Origin: Archilochus colubris
Taxonomy: Eukaryota > Chordata > Aves > Apodiformes > Trochilidae
DNA: 64,000 bases
NCBI GenBank assembly: GCA_023079485.1
Contig: CM041084.1
Span: 61,661,709 to 61,725,708, forward strand
Direction of reading: 5' to 3'
In this document: positions 24,359 to 37,600 of the stretch, piece after piece
Numbering within the stretch: the first letter of the stretch is position 1
Layout: each line of letters opens with the position of its first letter
Made by a program: the position numbers and the translations under genes
The notes under the pieces: model-generated
The model's input: the letters and a program-made list of their open reading frames with translations, nothing else
Database searches by the model: none
Told to the model about the DNA's origin: nothing

Positions 24359-26220
24359 ACTGCAGTATTTTTGCACTTACTACACACATCACTGTGTAGA
24401 AAACTTTATGGATATTTGAAGCTATTGTACATTTTAATCTGTCCATATGGAATGTGTATTCTCTAGAGTCCTTGACTTAATTCTCTAATTTTTTATAAAT
24501 AATATATATATTATATATATATATGAATGTGTATCTATAGTTTCTCTGCCAGTGGGCAGACACGGCTGCACACTAAAATACAGTTAAAGCTGATCTGTAG
24601 ATAGCTGAGGTACTGGACTATTTGTTACACAACAACTTGGGAGATATATTTTAAACAAACAAAAAAAATATTTTATTGTGGAAAAACCAGGATGTAAATC
24701 CATACGTGGGAAAAAAAAAGCGCTATGGTTTGCTGTTCTTAATTACCAAAGAACTTGTTTTAGACTGACACATTTGCTCTTTGTATCTTTTTATTGTAAA
24801 GGTTTTAACTGATAACTTGGTGCCATCTTTCTCTTATAGTCACTGGGCACCGTGCAGCCTTATGTTCTGTGTTTAAGCACACTGAAATATCCAACTGCTT
24901 CGTATTTTTTGTCTTCCTAGAGGCCTGCCACTGTGCTGACCTGGCATTGGATTTAAGTCACTAACAATGCCTGAAGCTATACGTCTGGCATTTCATGTGC
25001 TAACATAAGCCAGCCGGGCAGTTTGACTGCAGAACCAGTATTACTGCAAGAGGACAACATTTTGGGGTTTTTGTGGGGTTTTGTTTTTTCGGGGGTGTGT
25101 GTGTGTAGGGGGGAACAGGGAAACAAGCAGTAAAATGGATCATGACTGCAAACTTTGCACTTGCTACTTGCTGGTTATTATCAAGATGAAATAGAACCTG
25201 CTAAAGTAATTTTAATCTGTAAAGTTTATTTTAACAATGGGAATGATGGAGGGATTTATGTCTGGTGCTCATGAATTCCTAAGAAGGTTGTTCCACATGT
25301 AGATACTGTAGATGCTTGTACAAGTGTTCTGGATATTTGTAAAGTAACATGGTAAAAAATGAGTGAAGTGAATGGCCTACTGTATCTGTTCTTCTTTGTT
25401 TCTTAGCAAGTGAATGATTGAGATACCTGGGACCTTACTGAAAAGCTGCTGTTCTTTCTTTGATTGTTGTGTACAGTAAGCGGACTCTTGTATTTTACTA
25501 TTTACTGTAAAGAACTGTAATTTATATACTGCCATACTGTATTTAATTGGTACAGACCTATTGTGTGTTAGAATACAGACTGTTTACTTGGGACTTAAAA
25601 AAAAAAAATGTTTTCCTTCAATTGGTACAATTAGGTTCCATGATCAAAGAGCAAGCTGTTTCCTTTGTGATGATGGTGCTGAGATGTACAGTGCTTGGTA
25701 AATGCTGATGGGTGTGAAGTTGCAGGTTGGGTATTATTAGTATGTTTTAACTGGTTCATGCAGCAGTCAGAGGAAAAAAAGTAGTCCCTGTGGATACATG
25801 TTTCTAACCTGCTGCTTTCCCCCTTCTTCACAGGGTGGGGAGTGGAGCTGGGGAGCTCCTGCCAGAGAATGGTGTTAGGGTGGGTCCAGGGGAGACAGGA
25901 CAAGTTCCAGGAAAACAGAGAAGAGAGACTCATTGCTAAATATGTAAATGCCTTGGCTGAGTACCAGGACAGTTGGCAGCCAGGAGGGCAATGTGCTGGG
26001 GGGGGTGAAAGTGGGGGTTGGGAAGTTCAGTGTACTTGCCCTTGACATAGCTTTTGGGTCCTTTGAGACAGGATCCATATGTGTTAATTGACTTTGGTGA
26101 AATTAATATATCTGTAGAACATTTCATACTTCTAATGTCCACTTACAAGTTGCTTTCACTCCCATTAATGATACTGCTGCTGGAGGGAATTACCATAATA
26201 AAAATATCCTTTATGTAGAA
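24359..26220 (+). other. KIF13A: KIF13A 3' UTR (end uncertain)
   Basis: AT-rich sequence after the stop codon with T- and A-rich runs and an (AT)n tract (24500-24524). Two candidate ends: a variant signal AATACA at 25572-25577 just before a genomic A-run, and a canonical AATAAA at 26197-26202. Which one is used cannot be told from sequence. Confidence 0.5.
24500..24524. repeat. (AT)n tract in KIF13A 3' UTR
   Basis: Short AT microsatellite with one TT interruption. Confidence 0.85.
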
Positions 26221-27854
26221 GGATTTTATCAGGCACAGATGATCCTAGAACCTAGAACCTAGCTAGGTACCTACACCCAACACTATGGTCTTTAAGTCAA
26301 TTTTAGATGTCACTTTAATCTTCTTATAATGCTTTTCAGAGAATTCACACTACTGTGTGTGTGCTTGTTAGCATAAACACATTTGTCCAAGGCTCCTACA
26401 ACCAATGTTTAAAGCTAATGTTGCTGCTTGCTTACAGCAATGATGCAGAATTCTGCTTTCTTACAGCAATGATGCAGAATTCAGACCTTTGAGAATACAG
26501 AATACATGATTGCTTAAGAAACATCAGAATAATTTTACTTCCTTGGGTGTACAGTCTGTATGTGCCAGAGAAACCAAAACAAACCAACCTCATTTTGTGC
26601 TGTACATGTTTTACATAGCCTGTGCTGTCATGAGTTGTGTTGTTATTGGAAGGCTGGTACTGTTGCAGACCTCCCATGCTAACATCTCTTGCCCTGGGTT
26701 AATGTAAACTTAGGAGGAATATATCTAAAGAATTCAATGAAGAACTGTGGAAATGCAAGCAGTTTAGTTAATGGGCTCCTCACATTCTGATACATAAAGA
26801 CAGTTTTTCTATTAGTCATGCTAGACTAGTAGTTTGCTGTCCTGAATTTTGTAATCAGTGGAATAATGTTGTGGGGATAGTCCAACTGCAAATCCTTTTT
26901 TCTTTAAATATTACCTTAATCACCATCTAAAATACATGGCCTAATAATCAGGATGTACAATCCAAACTAAGAACTCGAGTTGCAAAACCAAACCAACACT
27001 GGTCATAATACTGGATAACACAGGGCAGAGCCAGTCCCTCGTTTGTCTGACCTGCCATAACCTAACATCTCAGTGACTTCCCTAGGCCAGATAGAGCCAT
27101 CTGGTTTTGACCATCAGGATAGTTTCAGTGTTGAATGGGATCACAACGGCATTTATCTTTTATCTTGTTTTCTGAAATGATTATGTGGTGTTCTTCCAAG
27201 CATACAGCACCATGCAGAGATGCAGCCACTGCTCTCTGGCAGCAGCAGGTAAGGTCCAGCAAGCAGAAACAGTGTTGAATGGGAACCTCTGCCTTCCTCA
27301 AATGTTTCCCCTGACAAAAAGGCTTCCTTCGTGTTTGCAAGTGGAGGCAACATGCTAGTGGTGTCCCAGAAAGTGGGGTCTGACACCACATCATCAGGAA
27401 TCCAGTCCACACAGATTGTACCTTTACATTGTCGAGATACTTTAATACCCAGTTCTGTGCAGAAGCAGGAGCCAGGTGGTATTCCACAAAGCAAGCTCAG
27501 CATCTGGAAACATAGGTGCTACTTTTATACAGTGAAACATATAAAATTACTTTAATTATATACCTAGTTAAAGCTATAACCAAGGTTAAGTTGTGGTGAG
27601 TATTCCCTTCCAGTATAAAGTCTTGCAGGCTCTCTCAAGGACTGGTTGTTGACTTCTAGGGATGTTTTTCTCTAATTCTTGCTATTTCGGTGTTAGGTAA
27701 GCCCTCTTTGTTTGCTCTTGTGCAAAAAAATGTAATAACCTACATCACTGTTGTGATGCGAGTACCTGTCCCCCGTGCTTCCCTCCTGCAACTCCCCATG
27801 TGCCATGCCTAGGGACAGGCTCCAAGGCACCAAAAATTACCTTTAAACTCCTTA
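26221..27854. other. KIF13A-SIRT5 intergenic stretch
   Basis: No gene, RNA gene or interspersed repeat was recognised. It holds a 23-base unit present twice (26431-26453 and 26460-26482). Short frames at 27125-27503 show no familiar motif. Confidence 0.5.
26431..26482. repeat. Small tandem duplication (29-base period)
   Basis: The unit cttacagcaatgatgcagaa plus ttc occurs at 26431 and 26460 without a mismatch. Confidence 0.85.
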
Positions 27855-28265
27855 GGGAAGGCCGGAGAGGCCGCACGGAAGCCGTTCAAGCCCTTGTTTT
27901 CTTCAGAAAAACAACCTCAATGCCGGGGTGGCCTCTGCCAACAGCGACAGGCGAGGGACGGGGCGGGGCAGAGCCAGGGCCGGCCCCCCCCGCAAGGCCG
28001 GGGCGGGGACGTGCGGAGCCGCACGCCTGGGCCTCATCACCGGAGCGGCTCTTTGCCCCTGCTCGCCGCCCAGGTAAGTACCCCCGAAGGGGCGCCAACT
28101 CGTGGCTGACGAGGGGGGGGGGGAAGGACTGAGACGACGCCGAGGGGGAGGCGGCCGCTGCCTTCTCAGTCCTTTCTCCCCCCCCCCCCCTCCCGCGCCG
28201 TTCTCCTTCGCCTTTCTGCAGGCGGACAGCTGCACGTACGCCCTGGTGCCCGCCGGGCGAATGTA
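27855..28265 (+). promoter_or_regulatory. SIRT5: CpG-island promoter of SIRT5 with non-coding exon 1
   Basis: GC-rich, CpG-dense block in AT-rich surroundings, with GC-box-like gggcgg sites (near 27959 and 28002). A strong donor, cgcccag|gtaagt, ends a probable 5' UTR exon at 28073. It would join to the acceptor at 28638 (tctcag) ahead of the start codon. No TATA box was seen. G and C runs near 28113 and 28180 may be assembly-sensitive. Confidence 0.7.
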
Positions 28266-28361
28266 TTTAAGGGCTTGGCAGCCTTTGGGCAGGACTTGGG
28301 TTCTTAAACTGGAAGGATAAACCGGACGAAAGCGCGTCAGGAGCATCTAGGATTTGTGATC

Positions 28362-28500
28362 GTAGAATGGTTTGGGTTGGAAGGGACCTTAAAGATCATC
28401 TCTTTCCAACCTCCCTGTAGTCCGAGTTTCTTCAAGCCCCATCCACCCTGGCCTTAAACACTCACAGGGAGGGGGCATCTACAGCCTTTGCCGGTGTCTG
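28362..28500 (-). mobile_element. Old CR1 3' fragment
   Basis: Reads agaatggtttgggttggaag, then gggaccttaaagatcatc, then accctggccttaaacact: the reverse complement of an older CR1 3' end, a different subfamily from the GGCTGGGTTGGAAGG copies elsewhere. It lies in the first SIRT5 intron (28074-28638). Confidence 0.85.
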
Positions 28501-28656
28501 CAGTGTCTGAGGGAAACTGAAGGTGCAGGAGAAAAACCCCTGACTAATATTTGAACCTTTACAGGGAATTCCTCTTGGGGAGCTTGCAGAAATACGTTCC
28601 TTAAATGGGGTGCTTGTCTTTCACTTTTTTCTTCTCAGGTAACACGCTTGTGAGTG

Positions 28657-31600
28657 ATGCTGATGACTTTCTTCCAATTTGCCCCTAGAAGGTTGGTTTC
28701 ACAAGCATCTTGCCGACTGAAGGCTTCTTCATCAAAGAAACAGAAGTTTTGCTTGGAAATGGCTCGCCCTAGCTCAAGTAAGACATGTATTTTTTTCCTT
28801 TAGTACCCTGGACAGGTATTTAAGCTACATTTGAAGTTACAGGCATACATTTGCATCATATACAAAATATAGAGTTTAATTTAAATGTTTATAGGAGCAT
28901 GAAGTTGATTGTTTTATTTTTTCAACTGCTAAAATTTGTCTTCTATGATTAGTTCCAAACACCCTTGTGTAGATGCAGTTACTGTGGTTGCCTGGTGATT
29001 TTAGTATTTTTGATTTATGCACATAAATGTATGCTAATTAATTGCATTTGCTTTTCATAATCCTAATGGGTAATAAAACTCCTCATTTCCTTGTACAAGA
29101 ATTACGGAGGGCCTTGAGCATTTGTAACAATTCAGAAGCAAGGTATTGGGTAACCCCAGGAGCCTCGTTCAGGTCTAGCAGTAGTAAATATCCTCTTTTT
29201 GTTTGGTTGTTTGCGGTTTTTTTAACGTGAGGATGTGTTTTAATTTGAAATTGGTGCAGAGAAGTTTGCGGGTGTAACAGGGAAATCCCTAGTGGCTGGG
29301 TAGCCAAGGTGTACTTGCTTTTTCTGCTGCCTTGAGCATCAATGTTTGGCTGCTGTCAGAGACTGAAGACTGGAGTAGGAGGACCTTTGGCCTGATCTTT
29401 ACATACTCAAGGGGGTGGGTTTGGTTTGGTTGGGTTGGGTTGGGTTTGGTTGGGTTTACAACAGCAGATGGGGCATCAGAATTGTAGTATTCTCTTCCTA
29501 GTTTTGTGCTGTGAGTCTTGGGATTGTCTCTCCTTATATAAAACTTATCTGCCTTGCGTTAAAAAAAAACAAACACAAAACCCCCAAACAAACAGAAAAA
29601 AGAACCACACAGTAAATAGTGAAGACTAGCGGTGATCAGCAGTTCAAAGTCCATCTGGAGGCCAGTCACTGGTACTGTACTTCAGGAGACAATACTGTGG
29701 CTGAAATTGTTTAACACTTTAATTAATAATTTAGATAATGGGACACAGTGTACCCTCAGCAGGCTTCTAGATGACAGAATTGCAAGGAGTGACTGATATG
29801 CCAGGGGGTTGTGCTGCCATCCAGAGGGACCTGACAGACTGAAGAAAAAGGACAGAAATTCCAAGTCCTGCCCCCAGGGAGGAATAACCCCATGCACCAG
29901 GACAGGCTGGGGGTGACCACCTGGAAAGCAGCATTGCAGAAAAGGCCCTCAGGGTCCTGGTGCACACCCAGTTAACTGTGAGCCAGCAATGAGCCCTTGT
30001 GGTGAAGGCAGCTGATGGCTGTTCTGGGCTGCACCCAGCAGAGCATCTTCAGCAGGTGGAGGAAGGTGATCTTTGTCCTCTGCTCAGCACTGATGTGACA
30101 CTCCTGGAGTACTGGGTCCAATGCCAGACTCCCTGTTTCAAGAGAAACATGGACATGCTGGATAGAGACCAGAGAAGGGTTAAAAAGGTGATTAATGGCT
30201 TGGAGCATGTTCATGTGAGGAGAGGCTGGGAGAGCTGGGACTGTTCAGAAGACAAGGCATGGTCTTCTTGGTAGTGCTCAGTGACAGGACACGAGGCAGT
30301 GGATGCAAATTAAAACACGAGGTTCCGTCTGAATACAAGAAAAACTTGTGAGGGTGGTCACATGCTGGTATGGGTTGTGCAGAGAGGTGGTGGAGTCTTT
30401 GTCCTTGGAGGTACTCAAAAGCCATGTGACTGGACACAGTTCTGAATAATCTGCTCTGGCTGACCCTGCTTGGGACTTGACAATCTCCAGAGGTTCCTTC
30501 CTACCTCAAGCATTCTGTGATTCTAAATTACATTGCCTTATAAAGAATATCTGAGATAAACTGGAAGAGATTTTTTTTTTCCTTTGTCTCTCCGTAGCTA
30601 ACCTGTTCCTTCTTAGTCATGTTTTGACTTTTAGAAAAATAGTAATTGTAACTTCATGTAATTTTCTTTCATCTCAGGATCTTACTTTACAATTAAGAAG
30701 CAAACTGTTCCTGCGTGGCAGTGGCAGCTGTTGTTAACATTTTAGCATCTAGTATGGGGTTTTAGCTTAAGGGTCCTCCTTTCAAAAAGTGAGTATATTC
30801 ATAGTTTAATACTGGTTGCCCTACTGAGCATTCTCAAATATATTTTTGAGGATCCATAGGAGTTGCACTTCAAATTCCAGTATACAAAAACTCAGAAACA
30901 AGTCAGTATTTTGAAATTAAAATCATGGGAGGTGTACATAGAAGCCACTTGTGGACACACAGGTTTGACAGCACTAACTGTATGGGCCTCTTAGATAAAA
31001 ATATGTTTGAACAGGTGATGATTTTTCCTCCCCACACATAGATATGGCTGATTTTCGGGAGGTGTTTGCCAAAGCAAAGCACATCGCCATTATCACAGGA
31101 GCCGGCGTTAGTGCGGAGAGCGGAGTCCCGACCTTCAGAGGGGCTGGAGGTTTCTGGAGGAAGTGGCAAGCCCAGGTAGGTACTGGTGACACCTCTCTCT
31201 GCAGCTGCTCTTCCCACTCCACTGGGTTGCAGTGTGAAGGGTCAGAAGCAGCGGGAGCTCTCCCGTGGTGATACGGCAGGCACAGAACTCTGCCAACAGC
31301 CGAGTTTGCAGCTCCTCCCTGTGCCTGGGGGAGGCTGCGTTGTGCAGCTGCACCTTCCTGTCGCTTTGGGTTATCGCCTGTTTGGGAAAAACATTTTTGC
31401 AGGCAGCTCTGGGTCTTTCTGCTGTGCCTGTTTTCTTGCTGCCTTGCAGCTTAGCTCATCTTGTTCACTCATCTTGTGATACCCTCCATTTTCTTTTCTC
31501 ATGGGTCCTTTCGTGTTTTAAACGCTTAGAAGGATTTTACAAAAATATTGAAGGATGGAACTGTTGATTCCAACTAGTTGTTTTCTTCTAATCTTGGTTT

Positions 31601-34600
31601 CTCTTTAAGATGCTCTTAAGGACAGCATTAATGAAAAATTTGATGAAGTTAAAAGTTGTCAGAGGGATGAGGTTTTAGAAATGGTTTGAAATTGAAGCTG
31701 CATTTTTTTTTCTTTTAGTGACTATTCATTAAAATAAGGAGTAGTGTGTGTATATACATTCCTGGTCTTATTGCATCAGGAAGTTTTATTCAGTATTTTA
31801 TGTTGGTAGAATTTGGGCACTGAAGCATTACATCATGCTGTTCCTTGTTTTAAAAAAGGGCAAAATTAGAGTTAATGTGAAAAGTATAGCTTAGATTTTA
31901 CAAGCACATAAAGGCAAGACATGAGACTGGTTTTGATAATGGCTGTAATTTGGCTTGTGATGTGCTTACCTTAAAGAAAAAAAATTGCTAGCAAAGGAAG
32001 TATATCCACCTGATGCTGAGTTTTCTGTCTGCTGTAGAAAAGAGAGTTCTGAATGCCAAAAATCGTGTGCATCGAAGTATTTCATCTTCCTTTGTGCTGT
32101 ACTAAGCTCCTAATAGTTTGGTAGGGCAGCACAGAACAAGGTCTGAATGTACTATGTACAACCACATACCACACCACTATATCAGTTATTTCCTCATTTT
32201 AAAAGACTCTTTGGCTTGCCATCCTTGTGAGGGCTATTGAACTGTATTCTTGTCAGCTGCATCTGGTGATAAGTAATCTGCTTTTTACTCTCTTGTTATG
32301 CTGGTAGCAGTGTAAATGGCAGTATGGGAGCTGGCTTCCTCTGGGGAGGGGATTTTCTTGCCCTTCTGTTTGTAGAATGAATGGTTACATCTTTTCCAGG
32401 AGTTGGCTACGCCAGCAGCTTTTGCACGAAACCCTTCTCGCGTGTGGGAATTTTACCATTACCGCCGGGAAGTGATGTTGAGTAAACATCCAAACCCTGC
32501 ACATATTGCCATTGCAGAGTGTGAGAGGAGGCTGAGCAAGCAAGGAAGGAGCGTTGTGGTCATTACACAGAATATTGATGAACTGCACAGAAAGGCAGGC
32601 ACAAAGCACCTCTTAGAAATTCACGGTAAGCATCGGCCTACCTGTCACCCACAGGCCAGCAAACTTGTCAGGGAGGAGAATGCAGGATAAGTACTGGGAG
32701 AAAAGAAATTTGTCTTTGAAATTATAATTTGTCTGAAGTTGCCTGTCTATTTTGGAAGTTGCTTCAGGTATTTGATAAGCCCCCCTTTATTTTTCTCATC
32801 TTTCTTTTTTCATGGATTCTGACAGAACACAGGAACTGGTTCTCCCTCCCACTTGCTCAGTTTTGCCTCACATCCACTTGAATGCGTGTGAATAGTGGTA
32901 CTTGGCTTATTTTGTTTAGGAACGGAGAAAAGAATCCACAGAGGACCTCTGCTTTCTGGCAGTGGTGGTGCCACACTGGAACTGCCACCAGTGAAAGGTG
33001 GATTGGCAAAACCAGCGCTGTTGGGTTCTTCTCTGGTGCCTGCCACTCTCCCTCAGTCCTGGCCCATCCTTCAAAGACCTGCCTGTGTGGCCCTTGGCTA
33101 CAGGAGGAAGAGGGGCTGGAAACAGATGAGATTCCCTCACGTTCTGTTTGACACCCAGTGGCACTCCCTCTCTCTTCCCCTGTAGTTCTATTCCTTGCTC
33201 CCATCCCTTTCTCCTACAAAGTGCCAGAGGAGAGCAACTAAGGTACACACTAGACAGGGGACAGCAGGGCTTTTGGATCTGAAGAAGTACACAAGTGTGG
33301 AGAGAATGAGGATGAGGAGACCTTTCCCCATCCTATGAGGAGGTGCCTTCACATCACAGGCCCTACTGCAGAGTGAAAATCTCCCACAACAAATTGCCAT
33401 TCCAGTCCTCCAACATTGTGGTGCTTCTTAAGTATCACAAAAGGTTAAATGAGATTTCCCACTGCTACTTTATGATCTAGACACAAGAAACCTGCACAAA
33501 TTGTTTTGCAGTTGTGGATCAAAGGATAAAGCCCTCACTATAGTTTAATTTTAGTCTTATTCTTTACAAATTATAAACAATAATTTGGTAATACTGCACA
33601 TCTCTACAGCACATTATTAACACTATGAAAGTCTTGGGGTTGAGGAGCTTTGCATAAAACAAAACAGTGTTAACTAGCTTATGTATTTTTAAGGAAAACT
33701 TTCCTAATTTAAGAGGAAAAGCAATAAAAAATCATCTGCTGATCTGGTATTTTAAATAGTGATTTTTCTTTGAATGACTGTTGTGAGGCTGTGTATTACT
33801 CTTGTATTGAGGTAAAACAAGGTGATAAATCACAGCCTAGAGGGACTGCTGCTGTTACTCATTGTGGAGTTTCAGCTGAAAGGACTCATTCCTTGCTGGG
33901 CCTAACCTGTGCTTAACTATGATGCTGGTCACCATGGGCTGGTGTGTATGCCCTGCCTAAGGAGCATCTAGTTCATAATGCTGTAAGGTTTCGACACTTG
34001 GCTTTTCCTTTCATATCTACAAGATTCAGTCTTTCAAGCCAAATAAACTCCAGTCCACGATAAACGCAACCACTTGGCTGTGCAGGCATGCTCCAAAGCC
34101 ATCCCTCAATCCCTGATCTTTTCTCTTTGTGCATTTGTTTCAGGTAGTTTATTTAAAACTCGATGCACCAACTGTGGAAACGTGGCTGCAAATTACAAGA
34201 GTCCAATATGCCCCGCATTGGCCGGGAAAGGGTAATACATCTGCCTTGTAGACTCTCTCTGTATTTCCTACTTTGTCTGCTGTTCAATTGAAAATGAGCC
34301 ATTTTAGGTGCTCACAGGAGTTTCAGCCCACCACTCCATTTTCCTTTAGTATTATTAATGCTTAAATTTTACACAACTGTTTTGAAACGTGAGCCCTGCT
34401 GTTTGGTAACTTCAGTGGCAACCCGTGATACTGTAAGTCCTGAGCAATTGTTAATTTTTAAGTCAGCACAACATTCTGTATGCTTTAGTTAGAACAATAT
34501 TGGATATCAACTAATGGTACTTTTTGAGAATGTGTGTTCACTCCAATCCTCTTCACCTCCCAGGTTCTTTATTAAATTGGATGCTTATTCCTTACATTGA

Positions 34601-37600
34601 ATGGTCATCACTTGATCTGTGCATTATCTGCTGCATCTCTGGAGCACCTAGTAGCTTTTGTCCTTCAGTTCATCAATAGGAGTCTCATGTTTACAGGTCT
34701 CAAAATACAGATATGCAAAATAATCATGAGGGAACCATCCATTCGCAGGATTTCTGCAACTTAGGAAGTTGCAGAAAAACCATTCAGTCTCCTTTTCCTA
34801 CCCATCCTCTTTCTTTTACCATTAGAAAAGAAAGAGTGGTGGGAGGATGGGACAGGCATATGTTATGTTTTAAGATTTTTTTTTTTTCCCTTTGCATTTG
34901 TTGGGCCTTTAACAGGACTTTGACCAGCTTGTGACAGTTGCTTAGCTCTGGGATGTTTCTGGACAAAGGCCTGCCTGTCCTGTGAGCAGTATTTTAGGGA
35001 TGTAGTAGGTGTTGAAGTTGGCTGAAGTTGCAAAGATTCCTTGACTAGAGAGCATGCTTTAGAGAATACTAAGTTTTCATTGATATATAAAGTGCACTTT
35101 GTGTCCATGTTTGAATATGTATTTCAATTTTGTAACTTCAGGGCTCCAGATCCTGAAACAGAAGATGCTGCAATTCCAGTTGAGGATCTTCCTCAGTACG
35201 TATGGACTGCTTTGTTCTTTGCTGTTACTGCTTCATGCTTCGTGCATCTCTCTAAGGCTTGTATTAACTGTTCACATAATTTTGGAAGGACATGGAAACA
35301 TTCTACAGGAGAAAAAGATACGAGACTTTGCCCAGAGAACTGAGTCTAGAGTTACAGGAGACAGAAGACAGCAGGAATGCGCACTTGAAGGTTACTGTGA
35401 TGCTAAAGGGATGCTTGTGTACTCAAGCATCAAGATGAAATGTGCCAAAATTCTTGGGTTTGGTGGTGTAGTAGAACTGCATTAAGAAACTAAGTGCCAC
35501 ACAGTAGAAGTTTTGTTACTTTTCAGGTGCTATCTGCTGTTAAGTCAGTCTGGAAAGCTGTGGTGGGGTACAGCCACTGCATCATCCCTTGCAGGCATTA
35601 AATGTGCTACAGTGCTTTTTTATAATGGCTGCAGCTTTGCCTTAGCTAGTTGAGGATGAAAAAGCTGCTGTATTTTTCACGGTTCCTAAGGAGAAGAGAG
35701 GTTAACACAGTGCTTATGTCTTTCAGTTCACTTTTTCCTTAAAAACTTGCTGGCCAGTTTCTGTTAAAGTTGATAGAAGCAGAGGTCTGTACCTCGCACT
35801 GTGTTTTAAGTTTTGGGAGCTGAGTAAAGGAAGACCCTTTGTGTGTGACCTGGCAGCACATGTGTACTGCCAGCACAGCAGCTGCCTCCTATCAAGCACT
35901 TGGTAGAGGAAGGTGTGGGGAGGGCTGTGGAAGAGACAGGAGAAAGAGGGAGAGCTGATAAGATATCCCCAAGGGAGAAGGAAAACAGCTTTCTTGTTTT
36001 GGAGGTTGAAATGTCCACGTCCACATCAGCAGCATAACACTGTTCCTCTGTGATTTTTTTAAACAGGTGTGAGGAGGACGGCTGCAATGGGCTCCTTCGT
36101 CCCCATGTTGTGTGGTTTGGGGAAACGCTGGATCCTGACATTCTCACAGAGGTTGAGAAGGAGCTTGAGATCTGTGACCTCTGCTTGGTAGTGAGTGCTG
36201 CTTCTGTTACCTAACCATCAGGGAAGCCACACTGAAGGAGTTGTACCTCTCTCAGGGGAGACCTCATTGCTCTCTACAACTCCCTGAAAGGAGGGTGTAG
36301 CCGGGTGGGGGTTGGTCTCTTTTGCCAGACGACTTTCAACAAGACAAGAGGGCATGGTTTTAAGTTGTGCCAGGGGAAGTTTAGGTTGGATATTAAAAAG
36401 AATTTCTTTATGGAGAGGGTGATCAGGCATTGGAATGGGCTGCCCAGGGAAGTAGTGGATTCTCCATCCCTGGAGATACTTAAAAAGAGACTGGACGTGG
36501 CACTCAGTGCCATGGGCTGGTAACTGCAGCAGTAGTAGATCAAGGGTTGGACTTGATGATCTCTGAGGTCCCTTCCAACCCAGACGATTCTATGATTCTA
36601 TGATACCTCCTGGGTAAAGGAGTTGTATCTGCACTTCCCCAAGGGACTCTGTAGTGTTGAAGGTGAAACATTAAAAAAGACCATGAAGTTTGAGAATTTA
36701 CTTATGCTACTCAGAAGTTAACAGGCTGGGCGTGTGTGCATCTTGCTTAGCTGGCATCTGCAGTCTGTGTTTACTGTACACAGGTGTTAAGAGTTTCAAG
36801 TGTTAGAGGTTTGCTAATATTTGAATTTCTCAGACTGTGAAAACCAGGATTATTTTGATGCTCAGTTTAAAAAAAAAAAAAAAAAGAGCTACCAATTGTA
36901 AGGATGTGCTGCTTTGTGAAGCTGTTTATGTGCTATGTAGGCTTTACACAGCTGACCAAAGCATTTGCTCAGAATATTGTGTACCCTTCAGAAAATAATC
37001 TCAAGTAACAGAAGAGACAACTGGTGGGGGTTTTTTTCCTGAAAATGAAGTCTGTAATTTCTGGGATTTTTTTTTAAATCTACAGTTATAAACTCTGAAC
37101 AAGCTTCTTTGGGTTCCCTCAGAGAAATAATTCTTATACTGTGTTAAATAGCAACACATGCAGTGAGACAATATACATACTGACTTGATTTCATTTCTGT
37201 AGGGATATTCCATGATTTAGTGGATTTGCACATGGAATGTCTCAGAGGGGTCCTTACCTTGTGAGTTAGTTTCATCTGTTCAGCTAAACTTGAGATTTTT
37301 TTCCTTGTCCCTGCAGGTCGGGACTTCCTCCGTGGTGTATCCTGCTGCTATGTTTGCACCTCAGGTATCAGCCAGAGGAGTACCAGTTGCAGAGTTTAAC
37401 ATGGAAGCCACTCCTGCTACAGATAGATTCAGGTAAAGCAGTTCAGTTTTAAACTAGCAAGCTTAGTCCCCTCCATCCTCCTTGCCTTTCCATTGCATAG
37501 AATCATAGAATCAGATGGGTTGGAAGGGACCTCAGAGATCTGAGTCCAACCCTTGATCCACTACCACTGCAGTTACCAGACCATGGCACTGAGTGCCACA

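Noticed and set aside
27903..28346. A 147-codon minus-strand frame in the SIRT5 CpG island
   Set aside because: GC-rich DNA has few stops; the Pro/Arg-rich product has no familiar motif.
29411..29457. Interstitial telomere repeat
   Set aside because: Units are GGGTT, GGTT and GGTTT, not TTAGGG.
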